Shown: positions 6,663 to 12,901 of the stretch, one piece after another
Layout: each line of letters starts with the position of its first letter
How positions within the stretch are numbered: the first letter of the stretch is position 1
NCBI GenBank assembly: GCA_043758125.1
Contig: JAYVOC010000092.1
Location: 1 to 12,901, forward strand
Reading direction: 5' to 3'
DNA: 12,901 nt
DNA from: JANXSD01 sp043758125
GTDB taxonomy: Bacteria; Bacteroidota; Bacteroidia; AKYH767-A; OLB10
Position numbers and translations under genes: made by a program
Notes under the pieces: model-generated
What the model saw: the letters and a program-made list of their open reading frames with translations, nothing else
Database searches by the model: none
Told to the model about the DNA's origin: nothing

Positions 6663-6673
6663 ACGTTTCTTTG
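6643..6673 (+). promoter_or_regulatory. Possible pckA promoter
   Basis: TTG (6643-6645) and TTTCTTTG (6666-6673; one mismatch to TAnnTTTG) are 20 bases apart, giving a start near 6680, about 12 nt before the pckA ATG. The -33 part lies in the loop of the upstream hairpin. Confidence is limited by the mismatch. Confidence 0.35.
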
Positions 6674-6691
6674 CAAAAATTAGCTAATCTT

Positions 6692-8308
6692 ATGAATGAA
6701 TATGGAATAAAAAACCCTAATGCTTCTCTTGCTGATTTAGGGTTAAAAAATCTTTCAGCCGCTTATTGGAACTTAAGTCCAGCGGAATTAGTTGAAGAAA
6801 CTATTTTACTAGGTCAGGGTGAATTAACTGATTCCGGAGCTTTAGCAATAGATACTGGTGAGTTTACTGGTCGTTCGCCAAAAGATAAATTTACTGTTGT
6901 TGATGCTGAAACCGAAAATACTGTTTGGTGGGGTGATGTCAATATTAAATTTGATTCCACAAAGTTTGAAAATTTATACAAACGGATGGCTGCATATTTA
7001 ATTGGTCGTGAAGTTTATGTTAGAGATAGTTATGCTTGTGCAGATCCTCATTTCCGATTAAATGTTCGTTTAGTTTCTGAATTTCCTTGGCAGAATCTTT
7101 TCGTAAATAATTTATTCCTTCGTCCAACAAGAGAAGAAATAGAAAATATGGAACCTGATTGGGTGATTGTAAATGCACCAGGTTTTTTTGCAGATCCAGC
7201 TATTGATGGAACTCGGCAACATAATTTTGCCGCAATAGATTTCACTAGGAAAATGATTCTTATAGGTGGCACCGGATATACTGGCGAAATCAAAAAAGGA
7301 ATATTTACTGTACTAAATTACGTTCTTCCTCAACACAAAGGAGTTTTAAGTATGCATTGCTCTGCCAATATTGGTAAAGATGGTGATACAGCATTATTTT
7401 TTGGATTATCTGGAACAGGAAAAACTACTTTAAGTGCTGATCCTAACCGAGGTTTAATTGGCGATGATGAACACGGATGGAGTGATGATTCAGTTTTTAA
7501 TTTCGAAGGGGGATGTTACGCGAAATGTGTGAATCTTAGCAAAGAAAAAGAACCTCAAATTTTTAATGCAATTCGCTTCGGAGCTTTATTAGAAAACACA
7601 GAATTTTATCCTGATACAACAATTACTGATTATGATAATATCAGCAAAACAGAAAATACACGTGTAGCATATCCAATTAATTTCATTGATAATGCCGTTG
7701 AACCTTCTGTAGCGGCAATTCCGAAAAATATTTTCTTCCTTACCTGTGATGCATTTGGTGTATTACCCCCAATAAGTAGATTGGATAATGCACAGGCGAT
7801 GTATCATTTCATTTCTGGTTATACTGCAAAAGTTGCAGGAACTGAAATGGGAATCACCGAGCCAACAACTACCTTTTCAGCTTGCTTCGGAAAAGTTTTT
7901 CTTCCATTACATCCTACAAAATATGCTGAGTTACTTGGAAAAAAATTAAAGGAGAATCCTGAGATTAAAGTTTGGTTAATAAACACTGGTTGGACTGGTG
8001 GTGTATATGGCGTAGGATCCAGAATGAAATTAAGTTTTACACGTTCAATGATAACGGCAGCCTTAAATGGCGATTTAAATAAGGTTGAATTTGAAGAGTT
8101 ACCAATCTTTAAATTGCGTGTTCCAAAATCTTGTCCAGACGTTCCTTCTGAAATATTAAATCCACGATTAACATGGTCCGACAAAGCAGCGTATGATGCA
8201 AAAGCATTAGATCTTGCCTTGAAGTTTGTGAAAAATTTCGCACAATACGCTGATGGTGCATCTGAAGAAATTTTATCTGCCGCTCCTTCTGTTCCTGAGA
8301 TAGCTTAA
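6692..8308 (+). CDS. pckA: Phosphoenolpyruvate carboxykinase (ATP)
   Basis: This cytoplasmic enzyme catalyses oxaloacetate + ATP = PEP + CO2 + ADP, the entry step of gluconeogenesis; in some anaerobic or fermenting bacteria it runs as PEP carboxylation. The protein has 538 residues, against about 540 for the E. coli enzyme. Substrate Arg is at 61 in TGRSPKDK. The metal/catalytic segment MHCSANIG includes His222. The P-loop GLSGTGKTT is at 238-246 with Lys244. The metal-binding kinase-2 aspartates are at 258-259 (GDDEHGW), followed by FEGGCYAKCVNL. All key residues expected of an active ATP-type enzyme are present. The ATG at 6692 is preferred over an in-frame TTG at 6671, which lies inside the putative -7 box. 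Confidence 0.97.
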   Translation: MNEYGIKNPNASLADLGLKNLSAAYWNLSPAELVEETILLGQGELTDSGALAIDTGEFTGRSPKDKFTVVDAETENTVWWGDVNIKFDSTKFENLYKRMAAYLIGREVYVRDSYACADPHFRLNVRLVSEFPWQNLFVNNLFLRPTREEIENMEPDWVIVNAPGFFADPAIDGTRQHNFAAIDFTRKMILIGGTGYTGEIKKGIFTVLNYVLPQHKGVLSMHCSANIGKDGDTALFFGLSGTGKTTLSADPNRGLIGDDEHGWSDDSVFNFEGGCYAKCVNLSKEKEPQIFNAIRFGALLENTEFYPDTTITDYDNISKTENTRVAYPINFIDNAVEPSVAAIPKNIFFLTCDAFGVLPPISRLDNAQAMYHFISGYTAKVAGTEMGITEPTTTFSACFGKVFLPLHPTKYAELLGKKLKENPEIKVWLINTGWTGGVYGVGSRMKLSFTRSMITAALNGDLNKVEFEELPIFKLRVPKSCPDVPSEILNPRLTWSDKAAYDAKALDLALKFVKNFAQYADGASEEILSAAPSVPEIA

Positions 8309-8329
8309 TTTAATTATCCATAAAATAAT

Positions 8330-8361
8330 GGTGTAAGAACGTATTTCGTTTTTGCACCTTT
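8330..8361 (+). terminator. Hairpin terminator after pckA
   Basis: GGTGTAAGAAC (8330-8340) pairs with GTTTTTGCACC (8348-8358) over 11 bp with two G·U pairs and a 7-base loop. TTTATCATTTT follows. It lies 21 bases past the pckA stop and ends 21 bases before the rsmE ATG. The U-tract is interrupted, so termination may be partial and allow read-through into rsmE. Confidence 0.5.
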
Positions 8362-8379
8362 ATCATTTTATATCCTTCT

Positions 8380-9081
8380 ATGCAGTTATTCTATTGTCCA
8401 GAAATTATTAATGATATTGTCGTTCTTCCTATCGACGAAGCGCATCATATTTTTCATGTATTACGATCAAAATCTGGCGATACTATTCAATTAACAAATG
8501 GAAAGGGAAGTTTATATACTGCAAAACTTTTAGAAATTTCAAAGAAAACTGTAACAGCAGAAATTATTGATGAAATAAAATCTGAACCACGGAAAAATAC
8601 TTTGCACATCGCTATTGCGCCAACAAAAAATATTGATCGCTTAGAATGGTTTCTTGAAAAGGCAACCGAAATTGGCATTGAACAAATTACACCATTACTT
8701 TGTCAACGTTCGGAAAGAAAAGAAGTAAAACAAGAAAGATTAGAAAAGGTAATTATTTCCGCAGCAAAGCAATCACGCAAATCATACTTTCCAATTTTGA
8801 ATCCTATGATAAGTTTCGAAAAACTCATCATGTTAAACTTCAACGAAACAAAACTAATAGCCCATTGCGAAGAGGGTGAAAAGAAGTCATTAAAAAATAT
8901 ATTTATTCAAGCGGTAAACGCACTAATATTAATTGGACCGGAAGGTGATTTTGTAACGAAAGAGATTGAATTAGCAATGGCTAATGGGTTTTCTTCGCTT
9001 TCATTAGGCTTAAGCCGATTACGCACCGAAACTGCAGCATTACACGCATGCTCATCCTTTGCAATCTTTAATGGTGAATAA
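8380..9081 (+). CDS. rsmE: 16S rRNA (uracil(1498)-N3)-methyltransferase RsmE
   Basis: This SPOUT-class methyltransferase makes m3U1498 in 16S rRNA of the assembled 30S subunit. At 233 residues it is close to the E. coli length (243). The N-terminal PUA-like part has EAHHIFHVLRSKSGDTIQL. The linker to the catalytic domain contains the family segment APTKNIDRLEWFLEKATEIG, followed by QRSERKE. The SAM-binding knot is marked by IGPEGDF (G186-F191) and LGLSRLRTETAA (209-220). It starts at an ATG with no Shine-Dalgarno. No clear promoter is visible in the 71-base gap after pckA, which is mostly the pckA hairpin. Confidence 0.95.
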   Translation: MQLFYCPEIINDIVVLPIDEAHHIFHVLRSKSGDTIQLTNGKGSLYTAKLLEISKKTVTAEIIDEIKSEPRKNTLHIAIAPTKNIDRLEWFLEKATEIGIEQITPLLCQRSERKEVKQERLEKVIISAAKQSRKSYFPILNPMISFEKLIMLNFNETKLIAHCEEGEKKSLKNIFIQAVNALILIGPEGDFVTKEIELAMANGFSSLSLGLSRLRTETAALHACSSFAIFNGE

Positions 9082-9127
9082 TCTATGATTAGTTATTTTA
9101 AGAGGTAGTATCTCCTCACATATTTAT

Positions 9128-9135
9128 TACATTTG
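9128..9135 (+). promoter_or_regulatory. DUF4159 gene -7 promoter element
   Basis: TACATTTG matches TAnnTTTG exactly and ends only 4 bases before the ATG at 9140. With the usual distance from the -7 box to the start site, transcription would begin at or next to the ATG, giving a leaderless mRNA. No good -33 TTTG is present near 9105. Confidence 0.5.
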
Positions 9136-9139
9136 TAAA

Positions 9140-9814
9140 ATGAAACGAGTTGATAGCAAAAGGATATTTATTGCATTACCAATAATTTTTTTATTCCTAA
9201 GTTTCCAATCTCCAGAGCCATCTGTAAAGATTGCTTTATTGAAGTACAATGGAGGTGGCGATTGGTACGCAAATTTAGAAACGTCTTTAAGAAACCTTAT
9301 TAGCTTTTGTAATCAAAATCTCAACACTACAATCGCTCCAGAACAAGCAATCGTTGAAGTTGGAAGTGCAGAATTGTTTAATTATCCATTTGTGCACATG
9401 ACAGGACATGGCAATGTTGTTTTTAATGTTCAAGAAACACAAAACCTTCGTAATTATCTTATCGGTGGAGGATTTTTGCATATCTCAGATAATTATGGAA
9501 TCGATAAGTTCATTCGTCCTCAAATGAAAAAAGTATTTCCAGAACTTGAATTTGTTGAATTGCCCTTTAACCATCCCATTTATCATCAGAAATTTGATTT
9601 CCCTAATGGCCTTCCAAAGATTCATGAACATGATGGAACTGCAGCACAAGGATTCGGATTAATATACAATGGCAGACTAGTTTGTTTTTACGACTATGAA
9701 TGCGATTTAGGTGATGGATGGGAAGATTATGAAGTTCATAAGGATTCGCCAGAGATTCATCAAAAAGCTTTGAAGATGGGAGCGAATATCGTTGATTATG
9801 CATTTAAAAATTAA
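9140..9814 (+). CDS. DUF4159 domain protein
   Basis: The 224-residue protein has an N-terminal hydrophobic segment (about 9-23, IFIALPIIFLFLSF) that is either a signal peptide or a membrane anchor. One DUF4159 domain fills the remainder. Recognisable segments are KYNGGGDWYANLETSL, FVHMTGHGNVVF (HMTGHGN at 86-92), LIGGGFLHISDNYGID, LPFNHPIYHQKFDFPNGLP, KIHEHDG and DYECDLGDGWEDYEVH. The fold is related to class I glutamine-amidotransferase-like domains, but I see no obvious catalytic Cys in the expected elbow, so a non-enzymatic or binding role is possible (inference). Function is unknown. It lies 58 bases after rsmE and has its own -7 element, so it may be transcribed separately. Confidence 0.88.
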   Translation: MKRVDSKRIFIALPIIFLFLSFQSPEPSVKIALLKYNGGGDWYANLETSLRNLISFCNQNLNTTIAPEQAIVEVGSAELFNYPFVHMTGHGNVVFNVQETQNLRNYLIGGGFLHISDNYGIDKFIRPQMKKVFPELEFVELPFNHPIYHQKFDFPNGLPKIHEHDGTAAQGFGLIYNGRLVCFYDYECDLGDGWEDYEVHKDSPEIHQKALKMGANIVDYAFKN

Positions 9815-9829
9815 AATATATTTTTAAAT
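9802..9829. repeat. A/T-only inverted repeat at the end of the DUF4159 gene
   Basis: ATTTAAAAAT (9802-9811) and ATTTTTAAAT (9820-9829) are exact 10-base inverted arms around an 8-base spacer that includes the stop codon. A weak terminator is possible, but with no G-C pairs the hairpin would be unstable. The small His/Cys gene starts 5 bases later. Confidence 0.35.
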
Positions 9830-9833
9830 TGAC

Positions 9834-10160
9834 ATGTTAAAACTCCGGAAATTAATTTCACTTTTCTTGTTGGCATTATGCCTTCAGTGGATTATTCCGC
9901 ATGAACTTGTTCATTCATTTTGTGATCATACTGATACCATTGATCAACTAGATCAAACAGGATATCTTGCTGTTGGTCAACATCACGAACATTGCTTAAT
10001 ACTTGAGTTATCAGTTCCTCCAATGTTACAGTATGTAACTTTTGTTGAGTTTTTAAAAGTTACAAATTGTTATTACTACAAGAAATATGTAGCTCTTCCA
10101 ATTGCTTTTGCGTTTCATGAAATATTTGAATGTAGAGGACCACCAAATTTATTAAGTTGA
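9834..10160 (+). CDS. Small His/Cys-rich exported protein, probably metal-related
   Basis: The 108-residue protein has an N-terminal hydrophobic segment (7-21, LISLFLLALCLQWII), either a signal peptide or a single anchor. Potential metal ligands cluster in the body: HELVHSFCDH (His23, His27, Cys30, His32) and HHEHC (His50, His51, His53, Cys54). More lie near the end: His95, Cys100, then RGPP (101-104). Small Bacteroidota proteins with scattered His/Cys ending in RGPP are commonly encoded directly upstream of TonB receptors, as here. The pattern resembles, but is not proven to belong to, the HYC_CC_PP family. A role in periplasmic metal handling or in regulating uptake is inference. It begins 19 bases after the DUF4159 gene and 73 bases separate it from the receptor gene. 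Confidence 0.8.
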   Translation: MLKLRKLISLFLLALCLQWIIPHELVHSFCDHTDTIDQLDQTGYLAVGQHHEHCLILELSVPPMLQYVTFVEFLKVTNCYYYKKYVALPIAFAFHEIFECRGPPNLLS

Positions 10161-10174
10161 TATTTTTAATTGTG

Positions 10175-10202
10175 AGCATCTGAAATATTTATTTCGGATG
10201 CT
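10175..10202 (+). terminator. Hairpin between the His/Cys gene and the TonB receptor
   Basis: AGCATCTGAAAT (10175-10186) pairs with ATTTCGGATGCT (10191-10202) over 12 bp with one U·G pair and a 4-base loop. The following sequence is T-rich but interrupted (GTTATTTATTTT). It could be a terminator, a partial attenuator or an RNA-processing/stability element. No TAnnTTTG box lies between the hairpin and the receptor ATG, so read-through from upstream may be needed. Confidence 0.55.
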
Positions 10203-10233
10203 GTTATTTATTTTAATCACTTAATATTTTATT

Positions 10234-12522
10234 ATGAAAAAATATATTTATTCATCAGTTATGATGTTGCTTTTATGTTTCGAATTAAAGGCTCAAGTTA
10301 CTCTTACAGGTAAGGTAATAGACAAAAAAGATGGGCAGCCATTAATCGGAGCAGTTGTTTATATAGCTGATTTACGATCAGGAGCCGCTACTGATGTTAA
10401 TGGTAATTATGAATTAAAAGGACTGCCTTCACGAAATTTTTTGGTTCAGGTTAAATTTATTGGATATTCTACCTTAAGTGAACAAGTTGATTTGTCAATA
10501 ACAAAAAACAAAGATTTTATTCTAAACACTTCTGTTATCGAAACAAATGAAGTTGTAGTAACTGGAAGTGCATTTACAAGTAATAATACGCGTTCGAGTC
10601 TTTCTGTTGTGCCTTTAGATCGAAAAGAATTACAATCTGTTGGCGCCAATAATATTACTGATGCAATTGCACAAGTTCCAGGAGTTTCGGGCATTAGTAC
10701 AGGAAGTGCAATTAGCAAACCTGTTATACGTGGCTTGGGTTATAATCGTATAGTAACTATCAACGAAGGTATCCGACAAGAAGGACAACAATGGGGCGAT
10801 GAGCATGGTTTAGAGATAGACCAATTCTCTGCTGACAGAATTGAAGTATTAAAAGGACCTTCCAGTTTGATATATGGTTCGGATGCCTTGGGTGGAGTGA
10901 TTAATATTCTTGAACCTATTCCCGCTCCACAAGGCGTTATTAGAGGTGAAGTGAATACTCAGTATGCAACCAATAATGGATTAGCTGCAAACTCATTAAT
11001 GGCTGAAGGAAATTCAAATGGATTTATATGGAGAGCTCGTGGTACCTATAAAAATTCATCATCATATAAAGCACCTCTCGAAAGAATATATAATTCTGGC
11101 TTCAATGAAAAAGATGGTAACGTTTTATTGGGCATTAATCGTAGATGGGGATTTAGTCATTTGCATGCTAGTTGGTATGATGCAAATATTGGACTAGTAC
11201 AAGGTGATCGTGATTCATCTACAAACCAGTTTATAAATAATGCGGGTGAAACAGTAAGTGATGCAGATGCAAATACAAGAAAGTTGGATTTGCCTAATCA
11301 AAATATTCAACATGTAAAAATCTCTTCTGTTAATAGCTTTTTTATTGGTAAAAGTAATTTAAGAATAACAACAGGTTGGCAGCAGAATGATCGTAAAGAA
11401 TTTTCTTTTTCTAAAACGGAGCCAGGACTTTATTTTCGATTACATACTTTTACTTTAGATGCGAAATATTATTTACCTGAAGTTGAAGGAATTGAAACTG
11501 TAATTGGAGCAAGTACATTACAACAAAACAATTTGAATAAAGGAATTGAGTTTCTTGTTCCTAATTATTCATTGTCTGATTTTGGTGGATTCATTTCAGT
11601 AAAGAAAAATTTCGAGAAAGTAACTTTAAACGGCGGAGTAAGATATGATCAACGAGAAGTAAAGGGCGATGAGTTAAGTGATGCTGGAAATATTTTGTTT
11701 GATAAATTTAAATCAAACTTTTCTGCTGTATCTGGATCCATAGGAAGCACATGGCAATTAAATAAATTATTTAATTTAAAAGCCAATATCGGAAGAGGAT
11801 TTCGTGCACCCAATATTTCGGAGTTATCGGCAAATGGAGTGCATGAAGGAACATTTAGATTTGAAATTGGAAATCCAAGTTTGCGTCCTGAAACATCACT
11901 TCAGTTTGATGCCGGAATAGGTTTTGAATCTGCAAGAGTTACTTTAGATTTTTCAGGTTATTATAATTTCATTGATAATTTTATTTACTACCGAAACATA
12001 AATAATGAACACATTTCAAAGGATGCAGTATCTTATCCCGTGTATCGATATACTCAGGGGAATTCATCATTAAGGGGATTTGAAGTATCTTCTGATATTC
12101 ATTTGATTGATCAATTGCATTTCGAAAATTCAATAGCATATGTGTACGCTACGAATGATGAAACAAATAAGCCATTACCATTCATTCCGCCATTTCATTA
12201 TAGAAGCAATTTGAATTATTCTTTCAAGGCTATACATGGTAAAAAATTTCGAGAGTCCCATGTTAAATTGATGCTTGATGTTTATTCAAAGCAAGATCGC
12301 ATTGATGAATTCGAAACAGAAACAAATGGCGCTACTGTTTTAGGTGCATCCGCAAGCACTGATTTCCTTCTTGGTAAGCAGTGGGCGAATTTATTTCTTC
12401 TCTGCACAAATATTACTAATGAAAATTATTACGATCATTTAAGCAGATTAAAAGATGCTGGAATTCATGCAATGGGAAGAAATATTACCATTGGACTTAC
12501 TGTTCCTTTTGGACTTAAATAA
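10234..12522 (+). CDS. TonB-dependent outer membrane receptor, probably metal or metal-chelate uptake
   Basis: The 762-residue protein has a signal peptide (MKKYIYSSVMMLLLCFELKAQ). A CarboxypepD_reg-like beta-sandwich follows at about 22-103 (TGKVIDKKDGQPLIGAVVYI, DVNGNYELKGLP). The plug domain is at about 106-225, from NEVVVTGS through DAIAQVPGVSGIST and QWGDEHGLEID (186-196) to EVLKGPSSLIYGSDALGG (204-221). A 22-strand-type beta-barrel fills the rest, with the usual GFRAPNISEL segment and a C-terminal NITNENYYDHLSRLKD ending in MGRNITIGLTVPFG. It imports a ligand using TonB energy; the ligand is not determined by the sequence. The His/Cys-rich neighbour and the absence of a SusD partner argue for a metal ion or chelate rather than a glycan (inference). 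A strong terminator follows. Confidence 0.95.
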   Translation: MKKYIYSSVMMLLLCFELKAQVTLTGKVIDKKDGQPLIGAVVYIADLRSGAATDVNGNYELKGLPSRNFLVQVKFIGYSTLSEQVDLSITKNKDFILNTSVIETNEVVVTGSAFTSNNTRSSLSVVPLDRKELQSVGANNITDAIAQVPGVSGISTGSAISKPVIRGLGYNRIVTINEGIRQEGQQWGDEHGLEIDQFSADRIEVLKGPSSLIYGSDALGGVINILEPIPAPQGVIRGEVNTQYATNNGLAANSLMAEGNSNGFIWRARGTYKNSSSYKAPLERIYNSGFNEKDGNVLLGINRRWGFSHLHASWYDANIGLVQGDRDSSTNQFINNAGETVSDADANTRKLDLPNQNIQHVKISSVNSFFIGKSNLRITTGWQQNDRKEFSFSKTEPGLYFRLHTFTLDAKYYLPEVEGIETVIGASTLQQNNLNKGIEFLVPNYSLSDFGGFISVKKNFEKVTLNGGVRYDQREVKGDELSDAGNILFDKFKSNFSAVSGSIGSTWQLNKLFNLKANIGRGFRAPNISELSANGVHEGTFRFEIGNPSLRPETSLQFDAGIGFESARVTLDFSGYYNFIDNFIYYRNINNEHISKDAVSYPVYRYTQGNSSLRGFEVSSDIHLIDQLHFENSIAYVYATNDETNKPLPFIPPFHYRSNLNYSFKAIHGKKFRESHVKLMLDVYSKQDRIDEFETETNGATVLGASASTDFLLGKQWANLFLLCTNITNENYYDHLSRLKDAGIHAMGRNITIGLTVPFGLK

Positions 12523-12543
12523 ATTGTTTCAAATGTATGTTTG

Positions 12544-12577
12544 AGCTGCTTTTGATTTGTTTCAAGAGCAGCTTTTT
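12544..12577 (+). terminator. Rho-independent-type terminator after the TonB receptor
   Basis: AGCTGCTTTTGA (12544-12555) pairs with TCAAGAGCAGCT (12562-12573) over 12 bp with one U·G pair and a 6-base loop. The T-run at 12573-12577 follows immediately. It lies 21 bases past the receptor stop and is the most convincing terminator in the window. Confidence 0.85.
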
Positions 12578-12588
12578 AATTTGATATA

Positions 12589-12618
12589 TTGGCGTAGTTT
12601 TTCTTATAACTATCTTCG
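12589..12618 (+). promoter_or_regulatory. Probable promoter of the RlmL-like gene
   Basis: TTGG (12589-12592), an 18-base spacer and TATCTTCG (12611-12618; one mismatch to TAnnTTTG) fit the -33/-7 pattern. Transcription would start near 12625, about 9 nt before the ATG. Confidence 0.5.
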
Positions 12619-12633
12619 TAAATATTCAATTAT

Positions 12634-12901
12634 ATGTTTGACGCTGAAACTAGATTTGTTATTCCAACTTATAGTGGATTGGAAGAGGTATTGGCTAAAG
12701 AAATTAGTCAACTAGGAGGGAGAGATGTTGAAATCAATTGGAAAGCTGTTTCTTGTACTGGAGATGTTGGTTTCATGTACAAAGCAAATTTCTGCCTGCG
12801 AACAGGCTTAATGGTTTTGCCTCTCCTTAAAATATTTCCAGTTTATGATGAGAAAGATTTATATGCTAATTTAGATTCAATCCAATGGGATAACTTTTTA
12901 A
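12634..12901 (+). CDS. rlmL: THUMP-domain RNA methyltransferase, RlmL-like (N-terminus only)
   Basis: Eighty-nine codons are present before the right edge, all open. The sequence begins MFDAETRFVIPTYSGLEEVL, continues AKEISQLGG, GDVGFMYKANFCLRTGLMVL and DEKDLYANLDSIQWDNFL. This matches the start of RlmL, which makes m2G2445 in 23S rRNA and has an N-terminal THUMP RNA-binding domain. The GLEELL-type start, the GD..F/Y.A...LRT segment and the W..F end are all shared. The methyltransferase domains lie beyond the window, so fusion to an RlmK-like part cannot be judged. The ATG at 12634 is the first plausible start and sits about 9 nt after the predicted transcription start. Substrate assignment within the family is not certain. 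Confidence 0.88.
   Translation, partial: MFDAETRFVIPTYSGLEEVLAKEISQLGGRDVEINWKAVSCTGDVGFMYKANFCLRTGLMVLPLLKIFPVYDEKDLYANLDSIQWDNFL

Noticed and set aside
7048..8184. Leftward open frames within pckA (7048-7293 and 7819-8184)
   Set aside because: Complementary-strand shadows of a strongly conserved enzyme gene.
8487..8678. Leftward open frame within rsmE
   Set aside because: Shadow of the RsmE coding frame, with no family resemblance.
9102..9117. GAGG/CCTC inverted repeat after rsmE
   Set aside because: Only 4 bp of stem with an 8-base loop and no T-run; too weak to call a terminator.
9287..9803. Leftward open frames within the DUF4159 gene
   Set aside because: Shadows of the conserved frame; no promoter or family match on the minus strand.
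10446..10718. Leftward open frame within the TonB receptor
   Set aside because: Antisense to the CarboxypepD_reg/plug coding region, which is clearly real.
1..12901. Defence, phage, toxin-antitoxin, CRISPR or transposon content
   Set aside because: All genes read as housekeeping, envelope or uptake functions; no repeats with regular spacers, integrase, transposase or toxin-like small gene pairs were found.

Overview
The window is AT-rich chromosomal DNA that looks like Bacteroidota, probably a Chitinophagales/Sphingobacteriales-type relative (inference). The evidence is the gene families present: DUF4476, DUF4159, a padR-pspC pair, a CarboxypepD_reg-type TonB receptor and a small His/Cys protein ending in RGPP. 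Start codons lack Shine-Dalgarno sequences and are preceded by A-rich DNA, and several genes carry a TAnnTTTG-type -7 promoter element close to the start codon. No RNA gene, insertion sequence, CRISPR array or phage gene was seen.

Layout. Positions 1-2070 (minus strand) hold a padR-type repressor whose stop overlaps the start of a large PspC-domain membrane protein, which runs off the left edge. Upstream lies a gene-free stretch (2071-2434) with a probable promoter and a perfect 8+8 bp inverted repeat that looks like the PadR operator. Rightward from 2435 is the tRNA methyltransferase TrmN. It converges on a leftward saccharopine dehydrogenase-like gene (3185-4525), with a hairpin terminator shared between the two. 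Divergent from the latter is a secreted DUF4476 protein with a Thr-rich linker (4662-5633). A two-gene unit follows: a DUF423 membrane protein and a Ser-rich lipoprotein of unknown function (5728-6633), closed by a hairpin. Next come ATP-dependent PEP carboxykinase (6692-8308), the 16S rRNA methyltransferase RsmE (8380-9081) and a DUF4159 protein (9140-9814). A small His/Cys protein (9834-10160) and a TonB-dependent receptor (10234-12522) form a likely metal-uptake pair, closed by a strong terminator. The window ends in the N-terminus of an RlmL-like THUMP-domain RNA methyltransferase (12634 onward).

How the genes relate. Most are housekeeping: RNA modification (TrmN, RsmE, RlmL-like), gluconeogenesis/anaplerosis (PckA) and probably lysine catabolism (saccharopine dehydrogenase). 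The accessory elements are the padR-pspC envelope-stress-type operon and the metal-type receptor pair. I see no clearly new multi-gene system. The best leads are the PadR operator, the His/Cys protein with its receptor and the hairpin between them, and the very short mRNA leaders implied by the promoter positions.

Six start codons are placed downstream of the longest possible ORF start (padR, trmN, the saccharopine dehydrogenase, the DUF4476 gene, pckA) or at the first plausible ATG (rlmL). The choice rests on ATG versus GTG/TTG, family N-termini, signal peptides and promoter positions.
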